Below, in pieces: positions 26,868-36,064 of a DNA stretch of 64,000 nt; the stretch's first letter is position 1; every line of letters begins with the position of its first letter. This stretch comes from Paraprevotella clara YIT 11840 (GTDB lineage: Bacteria > Bacteroidota > Bacteroidia > Bacteroidales > Bacteroidaceae). The stretch covers positions 1-64,000 of the forward strand of contig NZ_JH376661.1 in the NCBI RefSeq assembly GCF_000233955.1, read 5' to 3'. Both the position numbers and the translations under genes were made by a program. The notes under the pieces were generated by a model. It worked only from the letters and a program-made list of their open reading frames with translations. It ran no database searches and had not been told where the DNA came from.

Positions 26868-27650
26868 TCATTTCATACCTCTCGCTTTGTAAATACGTTC
26901 TTTCGCATTGTTGATTTGCTGGAATTTCTCTTCCGCAGCCCGCCGCACATCTTCTCCTAACGTCGCCACGCGGTCGGGATGATGTTTCAGAGCCAATTTG
27001 CGGAAAGCCTTGCGCACCTCTTCGTCCGTGGCCGACGGCTCTATTTCCAGTACTTTATAGGCATCTGCCAAAGATTCGCCTTTCAAATTGAGCATGGAAT
27101 CCACCTCTCCGGCTGACAACTCCATGGCCAAAGCCACTTCACGCAACGCCGTTATCTCTTCCGCACATACGTTCCCGTCGCTTTGCGCAATCCTTACCAA
27201 GAAATTCAGCAACTGCAATCGCTCGCCGTAGTTCAGATGTGCAGCAATCTGTCTGCCGCAATCGAAAATCATATCCCGAAACGCCACTGGAGACACACCG
27301 TCCAACCGTTTGGCCTCATCGAAGAGTTTCAGCAAAATTTGTTCCCCCTCCTCTACCGCGCTCTCCCCGAAATTCGCACGGAGAAAACGACGGACGAATT
27401 CCATTTCGCTGTGCATGATTTTCCGGTCTGCCCGTATCACGTAAGAGGCCATCACCAACATCGAAAACAAAAAGCTGTTTCGCTGCCCCTGTTCATAGCG
27501 GGCTCGCCCCGCCTCATCCGCTTGCAAATCCTCTTGCATGCCTACAGCTTGCTTGTCAAACCACGAACCGATAAAATAACCGGCCAGTGCACCCAACGGG
27601 CCCATCGTCATGAATCCCATCGCACTGCCTATCCATTTTCCCAATCCCAT
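26868..27650 (-). CDS. TerB-like and DnaJ domain protein (DjlA-like)
   Basis: The 260-residue protein has a glycine-rich N-terminal hydrophobic segment (about 5-30), a TerB-like helical domain (about 60-180) and a C-terminal J domain (about 196-258) with KHHPDR, the HPD motif that stimulates DnaK. This matches DjlA-type membrane-anchored co-chaperones. It may recruit DnaK to the inner membrane. It lies 22 bases upstream of the GH43 gene in the same direction; co-transcription is possible but functional linkage is not evident. Confidence 0.85.
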   Translation of the reverse strand: MGLGKWIGSAMGFMTMGPLGALAGYFIGSWFDKQAVGMQEDLQADEAGRARYEQGQRNSFLFSMLVMASYVIRADRKIMHSEMEFVRRFLRANFGESAVEEGEQILLKLFDEAKRLDGVSPVAFRDMIFDCGRQIAAHLNYGERLQLLNFLVRIAQSDGNVCAEEITALREVALAMELSAGEVDSMLNLKGESLADAYKVLEIEPSATDEEVRKAFRKLALKHHPDRVATLGEDVRRAAEEKFQQINNAKERIYKARGMK

Positions 27651-27762
27651 ATTATATTCATTTTTATTTGGAAAACCCTAACCATGGAAGACGAGTACAA
27701 AGACGCATGAAAATATCGTTTCCCGATTGGCCATGCCTACCCGTCCCCTGCCTTCGTACGGG

Positions 27763-27770
27763 CAAAGATA
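27763..27770 (-). promoter_or_regulatory. -7 box (TATCTTTG) for the TerB/DnaJ gene
   Basis: On the minus strand TATCTTTG (27770 to 27763) lies 112 bases before the start codon. No TTTG is seen at the usual spacing. Confidence 0.4.
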
Positions 27771-27866
27771 TAAAGTTTTTTGCAGAAGACCGGAAAAACG
27801 GGTCCTTTTTCTTTCCACGCCCTCGGCGACACACCGTTCCTACCGTTGCTATAGATGAAATATAAA

Positions 27867-27902
27867 AAAGGGAGAATACCCCATCGTGAGCATTCTCCCT
27901 TT
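27867..27902 (-). terminator. groEL terminator
   Basis: Arms AAAGGGAGAAT (27867-27877) and ATTCTCCCTTT (27892-27902) pair perfectly. On the minus strand the stem is followed by a U-run, 34 bases beyond the groEL stop. Confidence 0.8.
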
Positions 27903-27935
27903 CACATTATAATAGGTTTCCGTAAACTGTCCGGC

Positions 27936-29594
<1,659 letters not shown>

Positions 29595-29624
29595 CTATTA
29601 TATATTAATGTATAAAACGAAAAA

Positions 29625-29897
29625 TTATGCCAACACAGCCACCACGTCGCTCTGTCGCATAATCAAATATTTCTTGCCTTCGAATTCCAGTTCCGTACCG
29701 GCATACTTACCGTACAGTACGGTATCGCCTTCCTTCAAGACCATCTCTTCGTCTTTCGTACCTTTACCCACTGCAACGATAGTACCTTGCAACGGTTTTT
29801 CCTTGGCGGTGTCGGGAATGATAATACCACCTACTGTCTTCGTCTCTGCCGGAGCCGGTTCAATCAGCACACGGTCTGCTAATGGTTTAATGCTCAT
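29625..29897 (-). CDS. groES: Co-chaperonin GroES (Hsp10)
   Basis: The 90-residue heptameric lid for GroEL shows [15 protein letters not shown], the mobile loop [18 protein letters not shown] (about 18-36) and the domain-closing [16 protein letters not shown]. Length and order are normal. It is the first gene of the groES-groEL operon. I found no CIRCE repeat in the 221 bases upstream. Confidence 0.97.
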   Translation of the reverse strand: MSIKPLADRVLIEPAPAETKTVGGIIIPDTAKEKPLQGTIVAVGKGTKDEEMVLKEGDTVLYGKYAGTELEFEGKKYLIMRQSDVVAVLA

Positions 29898-29957
29898 AAT
29901 GGATAAATTTTATAGTTGTACATTTTAAAAATTCTACTCCAATCCATACGAAAAACA

Positions 29958-29987
29958 TGCCAAAGCTTCAGGACTGACACTTTGGCA
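29958..29987. promoter_or_regulatory. Inverted repeat upstream of groES
   Basis: TGCCAAAG (29958-29965) and CTTTGGCA (29980-29987) are perfect complements with a 14-base gap, about 60 bases before the groES start. It may be an operator, or simply part of the promoter region. No canonical TAnnTTTG lies nearby on the minus strand. Confidence 0.35.
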
Positions 29988-30118
29988 CACTTTCACTGCG
30001 CGCACCCCCGAAAAACGGCAGACTTTCTGCCAACCTTACTTCTGTGGCTTTATGTCACACAAGTGTGTTCAATAACCAAATACTTAACAGTTGAAAGTCC
30101 CGTCTCGTTCAACGATTA

Positions 30119-30745
30119 TCACCAGGCATTAGCATGTATCCTGTCTTCGATACGGATTTCCTTTTGTTTAGGAAGGAAAGCACCCTTTGCAGGATATCCG
30201 ATAGCCAGCAAACAAATGAACTCGTAACCTTCCGGAGCTTTCACTATTTCCTTTATCTTGTCTGCCTCGTCGCCCACGGGAATATGGAATACAGCCCCAA
30301 GCCCTTCGCTGGTAGCAGCAAGCAACATGTTCTCCAACGCGCACCAAGCCGAGGCAAAGTAATTAAGCGAACTCTGTTCCACGGGCTTCAACAGTGGATG
30401 TGTCTGCTGACGGAAGAAAGGGATAATAAGCAGCCCGCTCTCCATCAACATTTTCTGTTGTTTGGGCAGTGCGTCGGCAAACATCGCCATCTTATCCTTG
30501 TCGCCCGACTCATCCACCTCGAACACAAGCTCCTTAAACGCGGCCATATTCTTGGCAAGCGGGGCAATCACCTTGGCAATGTTCTCACGGCCGCGCACAA
30601 CGACAAACTCAAGCTGGCGCAAATGATCGTTGGTTGGAGCTTTGAATGCCGAACCGATAACTCTTTTGAGAACCTCGTCGCTCACTTCCCGGTCAGAGAA
30701 ATCGCGATACGTGCGACGTCTTTCCAATACTTCGTAAAAATCCAT
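30119..30745 (-). CDS. Nitroreductase-family FMN oxidoreductase
   Basis: The 208-residue flavoprotein probably reduces nitro-aromatics or quinones with NAD(P)H. Family features are the N-terminal RRTYRDFSDREVSDEVLKRVI FMN-binding segment (first residues about 10-30), the APTNDHLRQLEFVVV region, and the C-terminal AIGYPAKGAF. Metal or substrate residues cannot be assigned. The in vivo substrate is unknown. It is divergent from an AraC-family regulator, which may control it. Confidence 0.88.
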   Translation of the reverse strand: MDFYEVLERRRTYRDFSDREVSDEVLKRVIGSAFKAPTNDHLRQLEFVVVRGRENIAKVIAPLAKNMAAFKELVFEVDESGDKDKMAMFADALPKQQKMLMESGLLIIPFFRQQTHPLLKPVEQSSLNYFASAWCALENMLLAATSEGLGAVFHIPVGDEADKIKEIVKAPEGYEFICLLAIGYPAKGAFLPKQKEIRIEDRIHANAW

Positions 30746-30790
30746 AGTGTCATTCGTTTATAGGTTGAACTTATTTGTCATTAACAATGG

Positions 30791-30854
30791 CAAAGATAGC
30801 GTTCTTTATTGTGGAGATTTTGCCTTATCGTATCAAATAATTGTCGTACATTTG
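30791..30854. promoter_or_regulatory. Divergent -7 boxes for nitroreductase and AraC genes
   Basis: On the minus strand TATCTTTG (30798 to 30791) faces the nitroreductase. On the plus strand TACATTTG (30847-30854) faces the AraC gene, with TTTG at 30819-30822 at a long 24-base spacing. Because the promoters are back-to-back, AraC could act on both. Confidence 0.5.
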
Positions 30855-30874
30855 CATATACAAAAATCTCAGAT

Positions 30875-31726
30875 ATGGAAGATGTGGTAATCCCGTATGA
30901 ATTACCGGAAACGGAAAATCATTCTTTCTTTTTCATAGACCAATATATAGATACGAGACTCGAGGCAAAGTTGCACCGGCATGACGCTTGGGAATTGTAC
31001 TATGTGGTGCAAGGGCGCGGAGCAAGAATGGCCGGCGACACTTTACTGCCTTTTACTGAAGGAAATGTAACTTTAATACCTCCTTCCATGCACCACCATT
31101 GGAACTATTCCCCGTCGTCCGCCGACGAGAAAGGGCACGTCCACTACCGGATGGTGGCCTTCAAACATTCCTTTGTATTGAATTGTATGGAAACTTTCCC
31201 GGAATTACGGAACCGGCTTACCGGAATGACCTTCCCGACCGAAGCATTGACATTCGGAACGGCAAGCTCACGTCTTATCCGACACTCACTGACCAAAATG
31301 GATGGATTGGACGAATTAGGAAGGTTATGCGAAATGTTCCGGTTGCTTCCCATCCTCTTCACGGCATCAGACTACACATTCGTCGGCAAACCCATGCGGA
31401 TAGAACGTGACGTGCGGCGCATGCAGCAAATCTGCGCCTACGTCATGGCTCACTATATCCATCCGATTTCATTAGACGACATCGCAACCGAAATAGGAAT
31501 GAACCGCTCCGCGTTCTGTTCCTACTTCAAACGTCACAAAGGCATGACCTTTTCACAGTTCGTCACACGATACCGGTTGGACACCGCATGCAACCTGCTG
31601 ACGCATTCACAAAACTCCGTATCCGAGATTTGCTATTTGGTGGGATTTCAGGATGTCCCCCATTTCGTGAGAGTATTTACAAAAGAGAAAGGAATGTCTC
31701 CGGGAAGATACAGGAAAAAGCATTAA
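30875..31726 (+). CDS. AraC-family transcriptional regulator
   Basis: The 283-residue regulator has an N-terminal cupin-like effector domain (about 20-110, with LHRHDAWELYYVVQGRG) and a C-terminal double helix-turn-helix (about 185-283). The second HTH is marked by SVSEICYLVGFQDVPHFVRVFTKEKGMSPGRYR. The frame is open from 30809, but ATG 30875 is 20 bases after a -7 box and starts the usual sequence. The ligand is unknown. The divergent nitroreductase is the most likely target. Confidence 0.88.
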   Translation: MEDVVIPYELPETENHSFFFIDQYIDTRLEAKLHRHDAWELYYVVQGRGARMAGDTLLPFTEGNVTLIPPSMHHHWNYSPSSADEKGHVHYRMVAFKHSFVLNCMETFPELRNRLTGMTFPTEALTFGTASSRLIRHSLTKMDGLDELGRLCEMFRLLPILFTASDYTFVGKPMRIERDVRRMQQICAYVMAHYIHPISLDDIATEIGMNRSAFCSYFKRHKGMTFSQFVTRYRLDTACNLLTHSQNSVSEICYLVGFQDVPHFVRVFTKEKGMSPGRYRKKH

Positions 31727-31787
31727 TCCGCCCGTTTTATTCGCTAAATCCGACAATATTCCGTAATTTTGCAGAAAGCAACAAACG

Positions 31788-32663
31788 ATGAAGCTACGAC
31801 TGACCTATCTTGCCGTATTCCTCATAATCCTTTCCGTACTGGCTTTCCTCCCCTAAACGGGAGGCTATATCTGGCAGCCGGAAATTATCAATCCGTTGTC
31901 TGCGTTGCTGTTTACGCTATTGGTCTATCTGACCGGTCACATCGCCCGCTCCGCCCAAAGTGCCACCGGAATCCTTTGCACGGCCATGTTTGTCCTGCTG
32001 TTCTGTCCGGATTCGCACGAATTTTTCAACCGAGACGAAACAGCCGTCATGACTCTCTCGTCCACTTGCATCGTCCCGTTCTTCATTTCGCAATATACCC
32101 GTATTTCCAATAAAAATTTCAAATACGGCTACTTCCTGATGTTGTTGATGGGTATCTTTTGCAGCTATACGCACGACAGCATCACGATTCCGCTCTGCGC
32201 CAGTTTCCTCACACTGTCCTATTTGCAGCGCGACCGGCTGTTTCGCCTGGCCTGCTGGCCAATGGTCATAGGGTTTGCCATCGGCACCACACTCTGCCTT
32301 TTACAGTCCACCTTCTGGAAACAGTCATCATGGAGCGACCTGACCGCCTTGTCTTCCCAAACGGCAGACGGTTTCACCCAACTGTGGGAGACCAAAGTGT
32401 TCATGTTCGCCACCCTGCTCACCATTTATTTCTTGTCTTCACGGAAAAAACGGAAACGGCTATGGCGCATCTCCCGCGAGCACAAACTTCTGACTTATTG
32501 CTTGTTGTATTCTTTCTGCGCCATTCCTTTTGCTCCGTTGGGAATAGACAGTGCCATCTCCGGCGTATGTTTCTTTTGCATGTTCTGGGCGTTGTTCCTG
32601 TTCCAACAGCTTTTAGTCCTGTTTCGCGAACACCGCCGCAAGAAACTCAAACCACGAACCTGA
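31788..32663 (+). pseudogene. Polytopic membrane protein interrupted by an in-frame stop
   Basis: A promoter-like TAATTTTG (31764-31771) and ATG 31788 (MKLRLTYLAVFLIILSVLAF) start a frame that meets TAA at 31854-31856 after 22 codons. The same frame then continues open for 268 codons to the stop ending at 32663. The continuation has about seven hydrophobic segments and a short basic C terminus, so one membrane protein of about 290 residues has apparently been broken by a single nonsense change. An internal TTG start at 31896 could make a shorter product. It faintly recalls DUF6056-type polytopic proteins; I do not recognise a function. A sequencing error at 31854 would also explain it. Confidence 0.6.
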
Positions 32664-32667
32664 ACGG

Positions 32668-33522
32668 TCAACGTTCCGGCATCTGCCACTCTTCGAGGTC
32701 GTAAACAGCTTCCACGGCCTCTTCCACACTGTCCGGCAAAGACGGGAAAAAATCTATCCCCGTGATGCGCTCCACTTCGTCCACCGAATTGACATATGCA
32801 TCAAGCGGACGGTTACCCGACTTATTCTTATAGATAAAGCCGATGGCCTTCAGCGGCTCCGGACAAAACACAACCTTATAGAAAGCCTCGGGCACCGTAA
32901 CCCGGCTTTGGCCGATATGCCGATGCTGTCCACGGTAGAGAACAGGCCCAGCCACCACATACAGTCTCCCGTTTTCCATCGTCCAGTCGCGGCAAGCTTC
33001 TTCCAATTCTTTCCAGTCGCCCCGGTTCAGGTTATGGTCTTGCGGACAAACGTTCGTCATGTAAAAGCTTTCGCGCATGGCTTGTTCATCCCATTTATTG
33101 TCTGCTGCCGGACAAAGATGTCCGCGGTCATAGCCCGAGCGTTTGTAGTCTTCCGTCGTCACGGGATGAGCCACTTCGGGGTCGGGCAGGAACTTGTCGT
33201 AACGGCTCACCGTCTCCTCGAAACGTTCGGGTGTCAATGTCCAGGCCACCCAGTTCGGTATTTTAGTTTCCGCATTATAAGAAACCGTATAACCCGTATG
33301 GCGAATCACTTGGCTGTTTCGTTCCCGGACCAATTCCGGCAATCCCGGTTCCATATCCTCCGTGCCGGACGAAGGACTGCTACCGAAAACCTGTCCGTTC
33401 GTTGCCTCCGGTAAGAAGCGGTCTCCCGTCCACTGTTCCACATAATCACGCAGACGGTCGTAACCACCCGTCAAGACCACTACGGCAGCCGCCAAGCCGC
33501 CGATTATCATTTTCAGTTTCAT
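32668..33522 (-). CDS. DNA/RNA non-specific endonuclease (DRGH family)
   Basis: The 284-residue nuclease has an N-terminal hydrophobic anchor or signal (about 5-20, IIGGLAAAVVVLTGG), so it is probably outside the inner membrane. The beta-beta-alpha-metal core shows YDRGHLCPA with the catalytic His, and the metal-binding Asn region MTNVCPQDHNLNRGDWKELE. Such enzymes (NucA type) cut DNA and RNA without sequence preference, for nutrient or defence use. Starts at 33522 or 33510 are both possible. It follows the AlkD-like gene by 30 bases. Confidence 0.9.
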   Translation of the reverse strand: MKLKMIIGGLAAAVVVLTGGYDRLRDYVEQWTGDRFLPEATNGQVFGSSPSSGTEDMEPGLPELVRERNSQVIRHTGYTVSYNAETKIPNWVAWTLTPERFEETVSRYDKFLPDPEVAHPVTTEDYKRSGYDRGHLCPAADNKWDEQAMRESFYMTNVCPQDHNLNRGDWKELEEACRDWTMENGRLYVVAGPVLYRGQHRHIGQSRVTVPEAFYKVVFCPEPLKAIGFIYKNKSGNRPLDAYVNSVDEVERITGIDFFPSLPDSVEEAVEAVYDLEEWQMPER

Positions 33523-33552
33523 TTTTTCGATTTCAGTTTGCTTATTTTCCGT

Positions 33553-34254
33553 TTAAGATTTCCGTTCTTTGGGACGACGGAGCGTACGCACCCAAGATTT
33601 ATCCCACTCCGCCACGCGGAAGGAATCCACGATTTTCTGTATGGCCTTGTTTTGCGTCTCGTCGTCCAACCGCCCTCCAGCCAACAACGGACGCGTCTTC
33701 TCCGGATATTTGGCAAAGCAAACAGACACGGCCCATGCTACAGCCATGGACGCGTAATATCCGCTTGGACGCACTGCCGCGCAGGCCTCCAGCACGCGGT
33801 CGATAAAATCGTCCGTGACAAAATGTGCCAAAAGCATCACTACGGCAAAACGTTGGGAAAAAACTTCTCCGCTATATAAATAAGGCTGCAAGAATGCCCA
33901 CACCTCCTCACGGTGTTTTCGTACGAATTTGAATCCCGAACAAGGGGAATCGCACAAAGCCCAATCGTTGATTTTACGCACATAGGCTGTCATGCGGTCT
34001 ATCTGCTCCTCAAACGGCATCCGAGCTGCCCCCGTCACGTAACCCTGCAACATGACTTCTTCGAACGTGTCGTCCACAGCCTCCTCCAAATAAGTACGCC
34101 AATCTCCCTTGGCAATCTCTTTGGCCAACGCCCGCAGCACGGGCAGACGCACACCTACCACGGGGCGGGCACCAGGCATCAACGAAGTCACAAAAGCAGC
34201 ATACCGGGCATCGGCATGCGCCGCCAAAAAGTCCTTGATTTCTTGACAAACCAT
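33553..34254 (-). CDS. AlkD-like DNA alkylation repair protein
   Basis: The 233-residue protein is an all-helical HEAT-like repeat protein of the DNA alkylation repair (AlkD/AlkC) family, which removes positively charged alkyl-bases. Recognisable segments are VGVRLPVLRALAKEI, VRKINDWALCDSPC and the C-terminal VAWAVSVCFAKYPE. It is cytoplasmic. A second, shorter member lies at 55191-55793. A good -7 box is at 34284-34291 on the minus strand. Whether it is an active glycosylase cannot be judged without alignment. Confidence 0.85.
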   Translation of the reverse strand: MVCQEIKDFLAAHADARYAAFVTSLMPGARPVVGVRLPVLRALAKEIAKGDWRTYLEEAVDDTFEEVMLQGYVTGAARMPFEEQIDRMTAYVRKINDWALCDSPCSGFKFVRKHREEVWAFLQPYLYSGEVFSQRFAVVMLLAHFVTDDFIDRVLEACAAVRPSGYYASMAVAWAVSVCFAKYPEKTRPLLAGGRLDDETQNKAIQKIVDSFRVAEWDKSWVRTLRRPKERKS

Positions 34255-34283
34255 ATTATTGCATCAAAAAGTTCCTTTATGGG

Positions 34284-34314
34284 CAAAAGTACGGAATTAT
34301 CATGAGACAGCCAA
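34284..34314 (-). promoter_or_regulatory. Promoter of the AlkD-like gene
   Basis: On the minus strand TACTTTTG (34291 to 34284) fits TAnnTTTG, with TTG (34314 to 34312) 20 bases upstream. Confidence 0.55.
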
Positions 34315-34352
34315 CAAAACATTTTCTTATATCCATAGTTTAAACCAAAAAG

Positions 34353-34383
34353 AGGGGTGCAGCGAGACTCTCCCTGCACCCCT
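34353..34383 (-). terminator. Terminator of the surface-protein operon
   Basis: Arms AGGGGTGCAG (34353-34362) and CTGCACCCCT (34374-34383) pair perfectly. On the minus strand the stem is followed by CTTTTTGG. It lies 19 bases after the stop of the 55-residue gene. Confidence 0.75.
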
Positions 34384-34401
34384 TACATTCAGACCGTACG
34401 C

Positions 34402-34569
34402 TTACCAGATCTTCCAATCGTCATCCAGACTCATAAATTCCCCTTCATAGGGATTATCATCCGGATCTACGCTTCCACCTTCTCCGGACACCAATCCGGA
34501 AGTACACAACATGGCATTCCCACCTATCCACACTTCTTGCATGCGTGGTGACATATACTTTTTCTTCAT
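34402..34569 (-). CDS. Small acidic protein, 55 residues, last gene of the surface operon
   Basis: A 55-codon frame starts at ATG 34569, one base after the preceding gene's stop, and ends 19 bases before the operon terminator. The peptide opens MKKKYMSPRMQEVWIGGNAM, has one Cys, then a Gly/Ser/acidic middle and ends DDDWKIW. It has no signal peptide. Small proteins of this style (MKK-x-Y-x-P start, W/D-rich end) are common at the ends of Bacteroidales surface-protein loci; their function is unknown. The position between gene and terminator supports it being real. Confidence 0.6.
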   Translation of the reverse strand: MKKKYMSPRMQEVWIGGNAMLCTSGLVSGEGGSVDPDDNPYEGEFMSLDDDWKIW

Positions 34570-34570
34570 A

Positions 34571-36064
34571 TCAATACACAATTATTTTTTCATTATCAAT
34601 AATATAAATCCCTTTCGCAAGCCCGTCAAGTGCGGTTTCACGTTCTACACAGGAACGCACGCAAGTTCCGGATAACGTGTACACGTCGACACGTCCTGAA
34701 ACCCGTACCGCCTCCGGATGATCCACCGTCGTCGTAACGCCGTTAATCCACAAACGCGACGCGACAGTTGCCACAGAGCCTGCCAAATCGAAATAAGCCC
34801 GGAATCCCGGAAGTACGGCCTGTCCGCCTCCCAAGGCAATACGGGCATCAGGAGTCACTCCATAAAAACCGGAGGCCGACATACGTCCCGAATAATTCCC
34901 CACAAAGCGCACCCCGCCATCTGACGTTTCCGGTTGTGCGGAAACGGGCAGCAGCGAAACGTCCGAAAACAAGACTTCGCCGGAAGCCTCCCTTTGCGTT
35001 GTATATAATAAATAAGGTGTATGAGCCTCCCCACCTTCCACCGGAGAGAAACAGAGTTTCCCGTCCTGCAAGCCATCGAAGCCGTATAATCCGGCCTCAT
35101 CGCCGAGAACTTCCCGCACGGCTTGGCAGGACAGGGCGAACGGCAAGCAAACGGTGTTCCAATCGGCTGCAAACGGGGCACGGCGCAAGGTAACGCTCCC
35201 CGCATCGACCGGACAAGAGAGCGCGAAAGGATATTCCTCATCCAATATGACCTCCGCACAAGTCCCCGACTCACCATCCATCCGGACGATATTTGTCCCG
35301 ACCGTACCGGAAGTTAGTTCCAGCAGTTTGCACTCCTTTTTCACGTAACAGAATGCATTGGGATTGGCACACGACGGGGCCAGTCCCAAGCTATCCGCAC
35401 CGGTAAGGCTGATACCCGTCAGCCGGTTGTTTCCGGCCATCTGGGCGTTCATCTCTTCCACCACCCACGAAGGCAAATAGCCAGTCAACGATGAAAGGTC
35501 GGGATTCTCGTCCGTCTTCAACGGAGAATCGCCCACCGTCACGTAGGAGGACGAAGGCCCCGGCTGCACGTCCGAAGTCCCGGTAATGGTCAGTACCGTG
35601 CCTTTCACATATATCGGGTACAGCCCCGGTTTCATATCTGAATCGGTCAGATAGTACACCTTCATGATTTCCCCTTCATAACCGTTGATGCGTGTGGCAT
35701 CATTGGGGCTGACCACAACCCTGTACCATCCGTTGGACAAATGGTTCCAAGCCACTCCATGCTTGAACGTCACTATGCCACCGCGTGAAGAATGCGGGAA
35801 ACGGTCAAGGTTCAGCTCAAAAGGGTTCAGCCCGTCGGTATTGTCCAACGCCATGCCTTCCGGCAATAAAATATCTAACTGGAAGGCCCAATAAATGTGG
35901 CTGTTGTTCATTTTCACACTGAAACAGGCCATATCGTCCGTTGTCATCCCTGGCTTTGCCTCGAAGGGCACCACCTGAATCACGTCCTCCGCACGTCCTG
36001 CCACCACGGAAAAAGCCAGCAGCCACAACATTACAATCTTTTTCATTTCTGTCATCTTGCTCAT
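34571..36064 (-). CDS. Secreted surface protein with cohesin-like domain and sorting-type C terminus
   Basis: The 497-residue protein has a signal peptide (to about residue 25, VVAGRA) and a cohesin-like beta-sandwich (about 28-170: VVPFEAKPGMTTDDMACFSVKM...). A middle domain follows, and the end (about 450-497) resembles a type IX secretion sorting tail, VDVYTLSG..., GLAKGIYIIDN. The start at 36064 overlaps the upstream stop as ATGA; a second ATG at 36046 (MKKIVMLWLLAF) would give a tighter signal peptide. It is the third gene of a four-gene operon. The cohesin-like call rests on fold-type sequence features only. Confidence 0.65.
   Translation of the reverse strand: MSKMTEMKKIVMLWLLAFSVVAGRAEDVIQVVPFEAKPGMTTDDMACFSVKMNNSHIYWAFQLDILLPEGMALDNTDGLNPFELNLDRFPHSSRGGIVTFKHGVAWNHLSNGWYRVVVSPNDATRINGYEGEIMKVYYLTDSDMKPGLYPIYVKGTVLTITGTSDVQPGPSSSYVTVGDSPLKTDENPDLSSLTGYLPSWVVEEMNAQMAGNNRLTGISLTGADSLGLAPSCANPNAFCYVKKECKLLELTSGTVGTNIVRMDGESGTCAEVILDEEYPFALSCPVDAGSVTLRRAPFAADWNTVCLPFALSCQAVREVLGDEAGLYGFDGLQDGKLCFSPVEGGEAHTPYLLYTTQREASGEVLFSDVSLLPVSAQPETSDGGVRFVGNYSGRMSASGFYGVTPDARIALGGGQAVLPGFRAYFDLAGSVATVASRLWINGVTTTVDHPEAVRVSGRVDVYTLSGTCVRSCVERETALDGLAKGIYIIDNEKIIVY

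Noticed and set aside
29980-30002. Possible sigma-54 -24/-12 promoter (TGGCAC...TGC)
   Set aside because: GG and GC are 12 bases apart instead of the required 10, and the strand points away from groES.
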